Shown piece by piece: positions 1 through 10,105 of a stretch of DNA of 64,000 bases. Numbering within the stretch: position 1 is the first letter of the stretch; the number at the start of each line of letters is the position of its first letter. Both the position numbers and the translations under genes were made by a program. Below the pieces are notes generated by a model. The model was not told the DNA's origin and made no database searches. It saw nothing but the letters and a program-made list of their open reading frames with translations. Source of the stretch: an uncultured Opitutaceae bacterium. GTDB taxonomy: Bacteria > Verrucomicrobiota > Verrucomicrobiia > Opitutales > Opitutaceae. The stretch is taken from assembly GCA_951813085.1 (NCBI GenBank), contig OX638348.1:4411627-4475626 (forward strand). Direction: 5' to 3'.

Positions 1-19
1 TTCGGTTGCGTTTCGACTG

Positions 20-2410
20 TCATGCCAGCCCTCGCTTTCTGCGCAGTCCCCACTCTGTCAGGAAACATCCCAGCGCGCCTAGAAATAGCCAACCGTTGTG
101 CCAGATGGGGTAGGACCAGGCTTCATTTATCGGCGCTTTTTCTTTTGAGAGGAGGCTGTCGATAGTATCGAGCGCATCCATGGCTATGAGCGTTCCTCCG
201 GTGTTAGCGGCGATTGCTTCAAGCGCCTCGACATTGGGAGAGAGCGAACGAAATTCTTCTGCCAGCGGTTCGTTGACCCAACCCGTTTCGGCGTTTCCAA
301 TGACTTCGCCTTCGGGTCCGAGAACTTCGACGGTGGCGATGTAGGCGCCTTCTTCTTGCGATGAAAACTGCGTTGTAAACCGTCCTGGAGCATCGGATAC
401 GGGATCCGCGTACAGATCCACTTCCGTGAAACCTGTGTGGCTAGCCAATTCGGATTCCTTTAGATCAACACGTGCGATCGTCACTCTCGCCTCGCCGATC
501 TCTAGAGGCTTGTACTCCTTGTCGCGCGCTTCGATCGCCAGCTCGATACCATCCGGACCTTCCTTGGCTTCGATTTCCACTAAGTCTGGAATATCTGTAA
601 CGAGCCAGCGAGCGATCTGACGCCAAAGTCGGGCTAGGTCATCCTGCTCGTTTTCGCCTCGCATTCCCCATCGCCACAAATCCCCGACTGCAACGGCTGC
701 AGACTTGCCAGCCCCGAAATTGTGGGCGACTAGGCTGGGATAGCGGTCCCCCACAATATTTTCAACTTCCGCCAATACGCGGGCTCCGGGCTTTATCTTT
801 GGAATCGTGTTCAGAACGTAGAATGGGGGCATGGCATTCAGGCGTTCCCGTTCATCTGTCTCCAGAGGACGGACACGTGTCCAAGGCTCGACCCAACCTT
901 CCCGAGTAAGCGTCCAGGTAAGGTTCTCGCTGTTGGCCCGCTCGAATGATTGGTCTAGATATATCGGCAGGGTCGCGGCGATAGGCGTTTCTTCGTAATT
1001 TCCATGGTCCAAGGCATCGGCTCCCCCAAGAGCGAGCAATCCGCCCCCGCGCTCGGCGACGAATCGGCGTATCAATGTCTGCTGGTTGAAGCTGAAGAAA
1101 TCGGCTTCCAAGTCGTCGATAATAAGAGCGTCGTATTCAAAAAGCGCTTCGGCAGTCTTTGGGAAGCCGTCGCTCAATTCGTTCTCATCGCGTGTATTGA
1201 CGCGAATGAGTACGGGTTGGTCGTAATCTTCCGTTTCTTCTTCATCCTTGCCGAATCCGCGATAGAGCGGATTGCTGGACTCGCCGGCGCGTCCTTTGAA
1301 CTCGAATTTCGGTTCACGGCGCGCCACTCTTATGAGTCCGGTCATTTGCAATTGCGGGTCATTGTAGAGGGCTCGATTCAGGAATTTGTATTCCCAGTTG
1401 GGACGTCCAGTAACATAAAGAATTCGAAACGCCTTTTGTCCGCCGTCCGCCATGACGATTCGCTCATTGTTCTCCTCGGTCGCCTCGGATTGGGTATCGG
1501 CGTTCTGGGTAGAGACCCGATAGAATTGGATTCCGGTTCTCCTCGGTCGCCAGTCGAAGGTCAAGGTATGGTTCGAGCCAGAGGCCTTTGTGCGAATGGT
1601 CTGAGGATTGGGAAGATCCGAATCGTCGCGAGAAAGGGGAATGGATCCGCGAATCTCAATCGGCTCGACCCCGATGCTGATGCTTTGGGCGGGCAGGGCA
1701 TTGGACGTTACTACGGCCTTCAAGGAGATGGGAGCATCGTCGAAAGCGGTCTGTCGCAATACGATTTTCTCTATGCTCAGGTCGGGCAAGGGCGTTTCCG
1801 TGCCGACGACAACGGGATAAATCGGTGGAAAGGCATCCCAGTTGAGGCTGTCCAACTCGCTCAGGTCCGTCGCGTTCCCATCTGTAAAGAGCACGATGCC
1901 CGCGAGAGGCAAACCGCTGAAACGCTCTTGCAGCTGAGTGAGCGATCGAACCAAGGCGCTGCGATCTCCTGTGAAATCCAAGCGAGCGAAATCGCTCAGG
2001 CGACGAAGGTCTCGATCGAAGCGGTAGGGCCGCGCTTGGTAATTCTCGCCCAGCTTCGTCAGCCACGAGGCATCGGTGCCGGCAAGCGAATCTTTCAGTA
2101 TCTTTCCTCGACTCTCGGAGGCGCCGACATCGCTCAGCTGCATTCCGCGGCTATTGTCAGCGACGACTGCTACGATGTTGGCGCCTTTGGCAGGTCGTTC
2201 GCCCGTCCAGTGAGGGTCGAGCAAGCAGAGAATCAAAAGAACGATACCGATCGCTCGTAGTGAAAAACCGATGACATATCCATTGACAAGTCGCCCGTCG
2301 CTTTTCCATGCGATGAACGATGTCGGCAACAGCGCGAGACCAGCAATGAGAGCGGCCCACCACCATTGGCTTCCATTGAACGTAATTGCTGCGAGAGCGG
2401 GACTGAGCAT
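20..2410 (-). CDS. VWA-type membrane protein with amidotransferase-like domain, last gene of MoxR operon
   Basis: A 796-residue inner-membrane protein. Two hydrophobic segments lie near residues 15-35 and 50-65 and a third near the C-terminus (the WLFLGALGCFL stretch). A von Willebrand A-like fold follows the first pair; its metal site reads DNSRG instead of the usual DxSxS, so metal binding may be weakened. Around residues 330-480 the FRILYVTG segment and the ERGGGLLALGG segment resemble the class I glutamine-amidotransferase-like domain that accompanies VWA domains in Verrucomicrobiota and Planctomycetota; I see no catalytic cysteine triad. It starts 21 bases after the preceding gene and is the promoter-distal member of the seven-gene operon. 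By family knowledge such proteins work with MoxR ATPases in envelope or protein-complex maturation; the exact substrate is unknown. Confidence 0.85.
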   Translation of the reverse strand: MLSPALAAITFNGSQWWWAALIAGLALLPTSFIAWKSDGRLVNGYVIGFSLRAIGIVLLILCLLDPHWTGERPAKGANIVAVVADNSRGMQLSDVGASESRGKILKDSLAGTDASWLTKLGENYQARPYRFDRDLRRLSDFARLDFTGDRSALVRSLTQLQERFSGLPLAGIVLFTDGNATDLSELDSLNWDAFPPIYPVVVGTETPLPDLSIEKIVLRQTAFDDAPISLKAVVTSNALPAQSISIGVEPIEIRGSIPLSRDDSDLPNPQTIRTKASGSNHTLTFDWRPRRTGIQFYRVSTQNADTQSEATEENNERIVMADGGQKAFRILYVTGRPNWEYKFLNRALYNDPQLQMTGLIRVARREPKFEFKGRAGESSNPLYRGFGKDEEETEDYDQPVLIRVNTRDENELSDGFPKTAEALFEYDALIIDDLEADFFSFNQQTLIRRFVAERGGGLLALGGADALDHGNYEETPIAATLPIYLDQSFERANSENLTWTLTREGWVEPWTRVRPLETDERERLNAMPPFYVLNTIPKIKPGARVLAEVENIVGDRYPSLVAHNFGAGKSAAVAVGDLWRWGMRGENEQDDLARLWRQIARWLVTDIPDLVEIEAKEGPDGIELAIEARDKEYKPLEIGEARVTIARVDLKESELASHTGFTEVDLYADPVSDAPGRFTTQFSSQEEGAYIATVEVLGPEGEVIGNAETGWVNEPLAEEFRSLSPNVEALEAIAANTGGTLIAMDALDTIDSLLSKEKAPINEAWSYPIWHNGWLFLGALGCFLTEWGLRRKRGLA

Positions 2411-2431
2411 CTAGAGAAGGGAGGAATAGGG

Positions 2432-5400
2432 CTATTCGATCCGGGTGGATCGTTCGCCAAGGGATTCGTAGTAGTTTTGCACGGATTCTTGATAGGCTCG
2501 TGGTACCGGGTCGCGGTCAATCGGTTGCAGCGCCTCGGGGTCTTCATGACGAGCGAGCTCTTGAGCGACCCAGGCCCTCGCTTCTGTAAGCGGGGCGATG
2601 ATTCCGTCGTCGACGATGCCCCATTGAGGTTCTGCGCCGTGACGCTTGAAATCGGCCCGTATACGCTCCGCTTCTTCGCGAGCCTGAGAAAGTCGTTGCC
2701 GTATATCTGGCTGGTCTACGAGTTCTTCCACGGTTCGAAGCCGCTCGTTCCAATCGCCAAATCCACGTCCGGTGAGCGGAGATTCGTTCGGAGAGCCTTG
2801 AGAGAAGTCTCTTATGAAATTGTCTAGCGTGGTCGCGAGATCCTCGCCCCCGAATCCGCCACCACCACCGAATGGGGAGCCAGAATTCTGCTGATTGGAA
2901 GCTTGCTGATTTTCACTGCCCTGTTGGCCACCTGCTTGAGAGCCGCCCTGTTGTCCGCCGGGTTGTTGCCCCCCAGGCTGCTGGCCACCGGGTTGCTGGC
3001 CGGGAGATTCACCATGTCCTGGGGTTGGGCTTTGAGCGACGGATTGTCCCGATTGCTGCCCTGGCTGTTGCGATTGCGATTCCGGATTTCGGCCTCCCTC
3101 TTGTGGGCTTTCGCTAGGGCGCTGACCACCGCGTCCCTCCTGATCTTGCTGGGCTTGCAAGTCTCGGGTGAGAGAGTCGAGTTCTTCTTGGGCATAGCGT
3201 AGAGAAGTGGCTTCGTCGCCTAGCAGGCTTTCCGCGGCTTGCTCTACGTTTCGCTGAAGCTCGTCAAAACTGCGTTGAAGCTCGGGCTGCAGGCCCTGGG
3301 TTTGCTCGACGAACCCTTGACGCAGCATGTCGGAGCTAGTCTGCAGCTGTTCATCGACTTCGCTTTGGCTTTGCTCGCGCAGGAGATCGTACAGATCTCG
3401 GTGCAGCTTCTGCTCGCTGAATTCTGAAGCTTCCGTTACCTCTCGGAGTCCTTGCATAAGCGTATCGAGCTCTTCTTGCTGCTGACGCATTTGATCCGTG
3501 ATTCGTTCGCGCTCTTCAGAGTTGTCTAATCGAGGGCCTTCATTCCGATCGAGATCTTCGAGAGCGTCTCCGATGGCTCGTTGGTTTTCGGCTAGATCTC
3601 GAGCTGTTTGTCGCGCTTCGCGCAATTGCTCGGTAAATTGGCTCGATGTTTCGTTGCGGAAATTCTCTTTCAGCTCTTCCAGGTTCTCCTGAGCCCGCGT
3701 ACCGGTGGCCAAGGCTTGAGAAATCTCTTCGTTGGCCAGCGATTCGCCGAGCTCGCGCATCTGCTCGCGCGCCTGATCGAGTTGCTGTCTGGCCTCACGG
3801 TTCTCTTCATTGGACTGAAGGCGATCCATGCGCTGGCGCGCTTCGTCGACATCGGCGAGCATTTGGCGCTGCTCCTCTTCAAGGCGTTTCAATTCCCTTC
3901 GTATCCGCTCTCGCTCTTCTTCATCTTTCGCATTGGCAATCGCAGTCTGAAGCTCTTGCAAGCGTTGGTTGATATCGTCTTGGCGGCGAGCGAGCTCGCT
4001 TAATTTACTGAGTACTTGAAGCTGTTCTTTTTGTTCGGGCGAGGTGAGGGTCTGCGCTTGGCTTGCGGTTTCGTAGCGGTTTTCCTCGCGTTGGAAGTCA
4101 AGCTGATCGAGTTGCCGCTGATTGCGCGATTGCCCTCCACCTCCGCCGCCTGCCTGGCGTGATTGGGAAACGTTGAATTCCTTGGGCTGCATCCGAAGCA
4201 ACGCCTGCGTAGCCCCTTGGGCATTCGCCGCTGCCGTATCCAGGGGATCGGTATAGCGATCATCTATTGAGGTATCTAGAAGCAAGGATACCTTCTTCAT
4301 CAGTTCCTCGGCGAGATTGGCAGCGAACCGCGTCTTTTCTTCTTCGAGTCTCTCCTTCAGTTCGGTTAGCTGCTGCAGCGCCTCAACTTGCGACTCATTG
4401 ATCACCTCGACATCTTCGAAGAAGCTCTCATCAGATGAGTCGCGCTGCTTCATCTTCCAGAGGGCGATCGCGATCTGGCGCTGCGTTTCGATAAGCTCTT
4501 CTCCTTGGTTTCCTTGTCCTTGCTGCTGCCCCTGCTGTCCGCCGCCTCCCTCGGCTTCGCGAAAGATCTCTTCCAGCGACCGTACCTCCGCGAAATAAAG
4601 ATCGCTGGTCGAGCGCCTTGGTTCGCCATCAGGACCGAAGTCGTCGGCCCAAGCGAACCAGGAAAGCAAGTCGTCTACTGCTACTGATTCATTCTCCAGC
4701 GCAATGAGCGTATCGAATTCGGAGTCCAGATCCAGGACGCCATCGGTTCCTGAAGAAAGGTAAACGGGGGGTTGGGCTCCGATGCTGTACCCGAGTCCGT
4801 AGTCGATGAGGCCGAAGTCATCTCGAGCCTCTGCTTCAAGAGCGATTTCCTCAATCGGTGAAACGCGCTGATCGCCTCGAGGAAACGCGATGGAGAGTTC
4901 TGGGCGTTTATTGGGGAGCGCTTCAAGTCGAATATCAGGAGGAAATGGATTCACGCGCCCTTTGTCATCTTTCAAGTGAAGCGTAGCGCGTAGCGACTTA
5001 TCGACTACAAAGGCGGTATCGAAGCGGGTACGTTCCGGGTTGGCTGCTTCGAGGATCGTTTCAGATCCATCTCGATTTACGAGCCGCGCTTCATCGATAG
5101 GCTTGTTAGTCGTAAATGAGAAAACCGCTTCAGTTCCTTGCACGGCACTAATGCGGCGCGTGTCTTCGATGAAACGGCTGGGAATGCGCGTATACTCAGG
5201 GAAATTGAGGGTGGCATCTGATTGAGTGAGAGCTGGCAGATCGAATATTTCGATATCATAGGCGTCAGATTCCTGGCCATCGTATTCAATTCGGTAGCGC
5301 AAGTCCGACTCGACTTTTCTGAGCGAGAAAACGAAAACCGGATCAGAGAGGCTTTGGCCCATGTTTTCGCTTTCTTCCCTTCCATCGGGATACAAGGTAG

Positions 5401-6079
5401 CGATACTGACGTTCTTGGGCAGCGAATCGCCATCGAACCGGGCAGTGACTACGACTGTGGAACCGCGTTCGGCTTCTACATCGCCAGGACTTACGGTTAG
5501 GGCTATTTGGGAATTACTGAATATCAATCGTTCCGATGGGGAAGGCTCCAGAAAGAATGCGGCGACTAGGATTATCCATGCCGGTATCGATGCGAGAACG
5601 TTTCTAAAAATCGACTTCCTGTGCTTGTCGCGCCCGGTGTCCTGCCACTCGTTGATCGATTGATGATCGAGAATTTCGTCGACCAGCTTTCGCTGCAAGA
5701 AGTTGAACGGCCCTTGCTTCGGGCTTTGCTCCATGGCGGTGGACAAGGCCTGGTCCAATGACTGATTCTCGGATTCGATAGCTTTTGCTGCCGCAATGTA
5801 GTCGAGCGGTTCGCGATTGGAATCTCGCCGTCCTAGAAAGAGCGTTCCCGCGATCACAGCCAAAAGCGCCACTACATAGTACTGGCTGATAAAGGGTACG
5901 AAATATCCTAGAGCGAGAATTCCGCACGCGATCGCAGCAGCGGCGATCCAACGCTTGGCTTGTCGTTCGAATAGTCGGGTGGCGCGAATGCGCTTCGCCA
6001 CCTCGTGCGTTTCGCCCTTTAGCCTAGGATCGGCCTGCGAGCCAATCGCCTCCATGAGTGTCGTTCGTTTTGGTTTCAT
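2432..6079 (-). CDS. Large coiled-coil membrane protein, DUF4175-like, in MoxR operon
   Basis: A 1215-residue protein. Hydrophobic segments at about residues 44-82 and 165-182 anchor it; then comes a beta-rich extracytoplasmic region (about 190-500), a long charged helical coiled-coil region (about 540-1000, rich in E, Q and R), a low-complexity Gln/Gly/Pro/Ser tract with tandem GQQPG units (bases about 2940-3010), a poly-Gly segment, and a conserved-looking C-terminal helical domain. The architecture resembles the DUF4175/coiled-coil proteins found beside MoxR, DUF58 and BatA. Its ATG overlaps the end of the upstream BatA-type gene by four bases (ATGA), indicating translational coupling. Function is inferred as a scaffold of a membrane complex; the family assignment is by architecture only. 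Confidence 0.82.
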   Translation of the reverse strand: MKPKRTTLMEAIGSQADPRLKGETHEVAKRIRATRLFERQAKRWIAAAAIACGILALGYFVPFISQYYVVALLAVIAGTLFLGRRDSNREPLDYIAAAKAIESENQSLDQALSTAMEQSPKQGPFNFLQRKLVDEILDHQSINEWQDTGRDKHRKSIFRNVLASIPAWIILVAAFFLEPSPSERLIFSNSQIALTVSPGDVEAERGSTVVVTARFDGDSLPKNVSIATLYPDGREESENMGQSLSDPVFVFSLRKVESDLRYRIEYDGQESDAYDIEIFDLPALTQSDATLNFPEYTRIPSRFIEDTRRISAVQGTEAVFSFTTNKPIDEARLVNRDGSETILEAANPERTRFDTAFVVDKSLRATLHLKDDKGRVNPFPPDIRLEALPNKRPELSIAFPRGDQRVSPIEEIALEAEARDDFGLIDYGLGYSIGAQPPVYLSSGTDGVLDLDSEFDTLIALENESVAVDDLLSWFAWADDFGPDGEPRRSTSDLYFAEVRSLEEIFREAEGGGGQQGQQQGQGNQGEELIETQRQIAIALWKMKQRDSSDESFFEDVEVINESQVEALQQLTELKERLEEEKTRFAANLAEELMKKVSLLLDTSIDDRYTDPLDTAAANAQGATQALLRMQPKEFNVSQSRQAGGGGGGQSRNQRQLDQLDFQREENRYETASQAQTLTSPEQKEQLQVLSKLSELARRQDDINQRLQELQTAIANAKDEEERERIRRELKRLEEEQRQMLADVDEARQRMDRLQSNEENREARQQLDQAREQMRELGESLANEEISQALATGTRAQENLEELKENFRNETSSQFTEQLREARQTARDLAENQRAIGDALEDLDRNEGPRLDNSEERERITDQMRQQQEELDTLMQGLREVTEASEFSEQKLHRDLYDLLREQSQSEVDEQLQTSSDMLRQGFVEQTQGLQPELQRSFDELQRNVEQAAESLLGDEATSLRYAQEELDSLTRDLQAQQDQEGRGGQRPSESPQEGGRNPESQSQQPGQQSGQSVAQSPTPGHGESPGQQPGGQQPGGQQPGGQQGGSQAGGQQGSENQQASNQQNSGSPFGGGGGFGGEDLATTLDNFIRDFSQGSPNESPLTGRGFGDWNERLRTVEELVDQPDIRQRLSQAREEAERIRADFKRHGAEPQWGIVDDGIIAPLTEARAWVAQELARHEDPEALQPIDRDPVPRAYQESVQNYYESLGERSTRIE

Positions 6080-8139
6080 GCCAGCGCAGTTTCCTCTCTG
6101 TTTTGAAGTCGTCGAGCGATGAGGCTTTCAAAGGCGAGCAAGGCTACGACAGCGATAATGATCCATCTCCAAATTTGTTGTTGGCTCTCGAGTTCGACAG
6201 CGTTTTTCGAACGCAGTTCGGATTCCGACGCTTCCGATGACTTGGGTTCGTTTCGCTTCATGCTCAAGGGAGCTCCCAGCTTTTCCCATTCTTCTTCCGT
6301 ATGGGTTTCCCATTCGCTCTCTTCGGGTGATATGTGGAAAGCGACAAGCCGCTCGCTGCGTCCGTCCTTAAGCTTGTAGATTCCAGGCGATTGCGGTGCC
6401 TCCACTGTGAAAGAAGAATCGCCGAGCGCCTGCCATTGGGCCGTCGAAGAAGAAAATTGAGAGGCGACAGCGTCGATGCTGGCGATGCTGGGTTGATCCG
6501 CTCCTCCAGCGGCGCGTTCGACAAGGCGTTGCAGCCAGGGAACGAATTTCGATGAAAGCGGCCATTGGCTTAAATTAGGCGACCAATCGCCTACCCATAG
6601 GGTGATTAGACCCTTCCCGTTGCGTTTCTCGATAAGGGCAGGGGACTCGTCATCGTATTGAGCGACGATTGTAGCCTCGGACGCGGTAGGCAGGCGCAAG
6701 GCATGCGAATGCCAAAACCGGATACGCGAAAAATCACTGAAGCGAGGGTCCGCAAAAAGATTGAACGTAGGATGCTCGAAGTCGATCGTTCCTAGTCGAG
6801 AGTCAGAGCGCTCAGGTTTCGAGGCGGACCAACCGGATTCGCCGAATAGCGCCTGCGCAGTATCGATCTGTTCGGGAGATGAAATCAGCATGAGGGCGTG
6901 CGAGCCATTGCCCACTTGTTGCCGAAGCGATTCGATCGCGGCCTTGTCGAGAACGCTATCTATGAGGATAAACGGTTCTGCTTGATTCTCGGAATTGTCG
7001 GGTTGGCTTGGTTCCTCAAAGGCGATTCGCGGGTCTTCCCAACCCGCGGTGGCCCGCTTCAGGTAGAATGCGGACTCGTTTGGGTTATCTACCTTTTCTA
7101 TGTCTCCATAGTAGTGAAGGTCCATTGGTCTCGGTCGCTCTTCTGCGATATAGAGAATGTCGTCGAAGGGTTCGCTGTCGCCCAGGAGCTCAACCTTGAA
7201 GGGACCTTCAACCCCTTCGGGAATCTCCAACAGCACCATGTTGGTGTCTCCGGAATTCGCATACACCTGAATTGGATCGATCAGAAGCGTGCCCGAAGCG
7301 GCATCCAATAGTTGAAGCGTTCGTTCGGGACTTTCGATAACACCGGAGCTTTGAATTCCGATCCTAAGCTTTCTCTGGTTGGACTCTTCCCCGGTCCAAC
7401 CAAGCCAACGCAGGCCGGTATTGCCTGAGCTTGCGCCAGCGACTTCTTCGATTTCGAAAAGGCATCCATCTGGCCATTCCCGACCGGCGATGCCTGCGAT
7501 GCGGGCGGATTCCTGAACATCGGAAATGAGTACGATTCGCTTATTCGATTGGCCTCCTGAACGTTCGTCCACTTGTTCGATTTCGGCTAAGGCCAGATCG
7601 ATTGCGTCATCCAATCGAGTCGATCCCCACATTGGAGCAAGATCTTCAAGAACGGAGGTGGCGAAAGAATGACGCTCATTAACCGGCCATTCCTCCCAAC
7701 GGTCAAAAGTGACCAAAGGTCTTGCAATCGATGACGCCGATAGGATCGAAAGTCGATCGATGCTGTCGAGGTCGCGGATGACTGCGCTCGCTTGGGCGAT
7801 GGCATTGTCCCAAGCGCCTTGGCGTTGCATGCTCGCGCTGGTGTCAATTATCAGCGCCACCGTTTCCGGAGGAGACAAATTGGGAGAAATCGGGAGGTTC
7901 GATTCGATGAAGGGTCGCCCGAAAGCGAATGCCAGCAACCCGATTACGAGACATCTCAAGGCGAGTAGCCAAGGATTTTGGATACGGCTTTTGCGCTCCA
8001 GCCTTGGCGGGGATTCGCGGAGAAACTGAGTTGCGGAAAATCGAATGCGGTCCTTGGTGGCCCGCCGGATCAAGTGAAAGATGATTGGTCCCGCTATGAG
8101 AAGGGCTCCCGCTAGGAATAATGGAGACAAAAGGCTCAA
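6076..8139 (-). CDS. BatA-domain / VWA membrane protein
   Basis: 687 residues. The N-terminus (MSLLSPLFLAGALLIAGPII, then FHLIRRAT) is the hallmark of the BatA/aerotolerance-regulator N-terminal domain, with a second membrane segment at about 57-73. A VWA domain follows, with an intact metal site D99-T-S101-A-S103. A single transmembrane helix lies near the C-terminus (WIIIAVVALLAFE), so most of the protein faces the periplasm. The gene overlaps both neighbours by four bases (ATGA type), so it is translationally coupled to DUF58 upstream and the coiled-coil protein downstream. Family knowledge links BatA-type proteins with MoxR ATPases in complex assembly and stress tolerance; the partner here is not known. 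Confidence 0.87.
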   Translation of the reverse strand: MSLLSPLFLAGALLIAGPIIFHLIRRATKDRIRFSATQFLRESPPRLERKSRIQNPWLLALRCLVIGLLAFAFGRPFIESNLPISPNLSPPETVALIIDTSASMQRQGAWDNAIAQASAVIRDLDSIDRLSILSASSIARPLVTFDRWEEWPVNERHSFATSVLEDLAPMWGSTRLDDAIDLALAEIEQVDERSGGQSNKRIVLISDVQESARIAGIAGREWPDGCLFEIEEVAGASSGNTGLRWLGWTGEESNQRKLRIGIQSSGVIESPERTLQLLDAASGTLLIDPIQVYANSGDTNMVLLEIPEGVEGPFKVELLGDSEPFDDILYIAEERPRPMDLHYYGDIEKVDNPNESAFYLKRATAGWEDPRIAFEEPSQPDNSENQAEPFILIDSVLDKAAIESLRQQVGNGSHALMLISSPEQIDTAQALFGESGWSASKPERSDSRLGTIDFEHPTFNLFADPRFSDFSRIRFWHSHALRLPTASEATIVAQYDDESPALIEKRNGKGLITLWVGDWSPNLSQWPLSSKFVPWLQRLVERAAGGADQPSIASIDAVASQFSSSTAQWQALGDSSFTVEAPQSPGIYKLKDGRSERLVAFHISPEESEWETHTEEEWEKLGAPLSMKRNEPKSSEASESELRSKNAVELESQQQIWRWIIIAVVALLAFESLIARRLQNREETALA

Positions 8140-9047
8140 ACCGCTACCCTTCCGTTGATGGGTTGACGCTTTAGGAGATCAATGAGGACGTAGTCGAGCG
8201 GCTTGTTGGTGGGAGCGATCAGGTGGCGGATGCCACGTCGTTCCAGCGCATTTCGAATTTTCTCCTGGTGTGCGGCGAAGCTCTGCTTGTAGGCGCTTTG
8301 GGCTTCCTTGGGATCGATGTAAAGGCGATTGCCCGTTTCGAGATCCTCCCATTGAGATGCCTTTCCGAAATCGAGATCGAGTTCGGCGCTGTCCAGTATC
8401 TGGATTGCGCGTACATCATGACCCGCTGCGACAAGCTGCCCCAAAGTGGTTTCCCACTCTTCAGGCGGCGAGAGGAAATCGGAAATGATCAATATGAGAC
8501 AACGTTTCGAATTCAGGTTCGCTGCTTGATCCAATCCTTTGCTCAAGTTCGTGTTCTTTCCATCGGATTCCTTTGAAAGGAGCGCGAGCAATCGACGAAA
8601 TTGTCCGGGTCGCCATCGAGCAGGTAGGTATTCGTGCAGTTCCGAGTCGAAAAGCCCAAGGCCGACGACATCGCGTTGCTGCAGCAAGAAGTAGCTGAAA
8701 GTGGCCGCTAGCGTTTTGGCGTATTCAGATTTCGAAATATCGCCAGAGGCGAATTGCATCGATCGGCTTGTATCTACTAAAAGGAGACACCGGAGATTTG
8801 TTTCATCTTCGAACTTCTTGATAAACTCCTTGTCCGTTCGAGCGAGAACCTTCCAGTCCAGGTAGCGTAGGTCGTCGCCAAGCGAGTATTGGCGATACTC
8901 GGTGAACTCGACAGAAAATCCTTCCAGGGGGCTTCGGTGCAAGCCGGACCACAGTCCTTCGACGACAACGCGGGCTCTCAGCTCTAGGTCGCGAATCGCG
9001 AAAAGGGCTGTCGGGTCGATCCCAGCTGTTTTCGTTGAAGAGGGCAT
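8136..9047 (-). CDS. DUF58 domain protein (VWA-like)
   Basis: 303 residues, usual length for the family. The conserved DUF58 core is visible: the GEFTEYR-type stretch appears as VEFTEYRQYSLGDDLR, then DWKVLART, then a VWA-like metal site with D92-T-S94-R-S96-M. No signal peptide or membrane helix, so it is probably cytoplasmic or membrane-associated through partners. It begins 11 bases after the MoxR stop and overlaps the BatA-type start by four bases. DUF58 proteins almost always sit directly after MoxR and are thought to deliver or hold the ATPase's client; no biochemical activity is established for this one. Confidence 0.9.
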   Translation of the reverse strand: MPSSTKTAGIDPTALFAIRDLELRARVVVEGLWSGLHRSPLEGFSVEFTEYRQYSLGDDLRYLDWKVLARTDKEFIKKFEDETNLRCLLLVDTSRSMQFASGDISKSEYAKTLAATFSYFLLQQRDVVGLGLFDSELHEYLPARWRPGQFRRLLALLSKESDGKNTNLSKGLDQAANLNSKRCLILIISDFLSPPEEWETTLGQLVAAGHDVRAIQILDSAELDLDFGKASQWEDLETGNRLYIDPKEAQSAYKQSFAAHQEKIRNALERRGIRHLIAPTNKPLDYVLIDLLKRQPINGRVAV

Positions 9048-9058
9048 CGGTTAAGCGT

Positions 9059-10054
9059 CTATCCGATTGACTCGATAAGTTTTTGTATAACCGTTTCAAC
9101 GGTTTCGCCTTCTGCCTCTGCCCGATAATTCAACAGTATTCGGTGCCTGAGTACGGGTGGAGCGAGTTGAATGATGTCATCCTTCGTTACATGAGCTCGA
9201 GAATGCCAGAGCGCGAGGGCCTTGGAAGCGAGGACGAGCGCTTGGGCCGCTCGCGTGCCGGCGCCCCAGCTAATCCATTCCTTGATAAAGTCCGGCGCGT
9301 TCGAGTCGCTAGGTCGCGTGGAGGCTGCAAGCTTGACTGCGAATTGAACGACTTCGTCCGAGACCGGCACCTTGCGAACAAGCGATTGGAATTCGATGAT
9401 GTCCTCAGCGGAAAAGATGGAATTGATCGCATCGTGATCCTTCGAGGTGGTTTGCTTGACGACTTCGATCTCGTCCGCTTCGGGAAGATAGTCGATCAGC
9501 ACGTTGAAGAGGAACCGGTCCAACTGCGCTTCAGGAAGCGGGTAGGTGCCTTCCATCTCCACTGGATTTTGAGTGGCTAGCACGAAGAACGGTTCAGAGA
9601 GCTGATGTCGGGCGCCGGCTGCCGTTACTTGATGCTCCTGCATGGCCTCGAGGAGGGCGGACTGGGTCTTGGGAGGGGTTCGGTTGATCTCATCCGCTAG
9701 CAGCAAGTTCGTGAATATAGGTCCTTTGGCGAACACCAGTTGCCGACCTTCCGGCGTATCCGTTAGAATTTCGGTTCCGGTGATGTCGGCGGGCATCAAG
9801 TCCGGTGTGAATTGGATTCGTTGAAAGTTCAGGTCAAAGACTTGGGCAACCGACTTGACGAGGAGGGTCTTGGCGAGACCCGGGGCCCCTGTGATGATGC
9901 AGTGCCCTCCGGAAATAAGGGCGAGCAGGATCTGCTCAACCACCGACTTCTGGCCGATGATCGCTTTCCCAAGCTCGGCTTCAACTTTCGAACGCCCGTC
10001 TTGCAACCGGTTGAATGCCGCTTCTTGTTCTTCTGTGGTTTCGAGTAAAGACAT
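9059..10054 (-). CDS. MoxR family AAA+ ATPase
   Basis: 331 residues, typical for MoxR. Walker A is G56-APGLAK-T63, Walker B is LLADEINR followed by the family signature TPPKTQSALLEAMQE, and sensor 1 is the ATQNPVEMEGTYPLPEAQLDRF stretch, all textbook for MoxR. It hydrolyses ATP to remodel partner proteins in the cytoplasm. The DUF58 gene follows after 11 bases and DUF4159 precedes by 51 bases, giving the canonical MoxR-DUF58-BatA order. The start ATG is the one giving the MSLLETTEEQEAAF N-terminus. The protein carries no membrane segment. Assignment to family is secure; the client complex is not known. Confidence 0.95.
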   Translation of the reverse strand: MSLLETTEEQEAAFNRLQDGRSKVEAELGKAIIGQKSVVEQILLALISGGHCIITGAPGLAKTLLVKSVAQVFDLNFQRIQFTPDLMPADITGTEILTDTPEGRQLVFAKGPIFTNLLLADEINRTPPKTQSALLEAMQEHQVTAAGARHQLSEPFFVLATQNPVEMEGTYPLPEAQLDRFLFNVLIDYLPEADEIEVVKQTTSKDHDAINSIFSAEDIIEFQSLVRKVPVSDEVVQFAVKLAASTRPSDSNAPDFIKEWISWGAGTRAAQALVLASKALALWHSRAHVTKDDIIQLAPPVLRHRILLNYRAEAEGETVETVIQKLIESIG

Positions 10055-10105
10055 ATATTGATTCAGGTTTTGTAGATAAAATTGTATTCAGTAAATTGAG
10101 TTAGA

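Noticed and set aside
1004..2260. 418-codon open frame on the plus strand
   Set aside because: It lies antisense inside the VWA gene, has no domain or signal, and reflects codon bias of the true minus-strand gene.
2940..3010. Short tandem repeat in the large coiled-coil gene as a CRISPR or minisatellite
   Set aside because: It is in frame and encodes repeated GQQPG units of a low-complexity linker.
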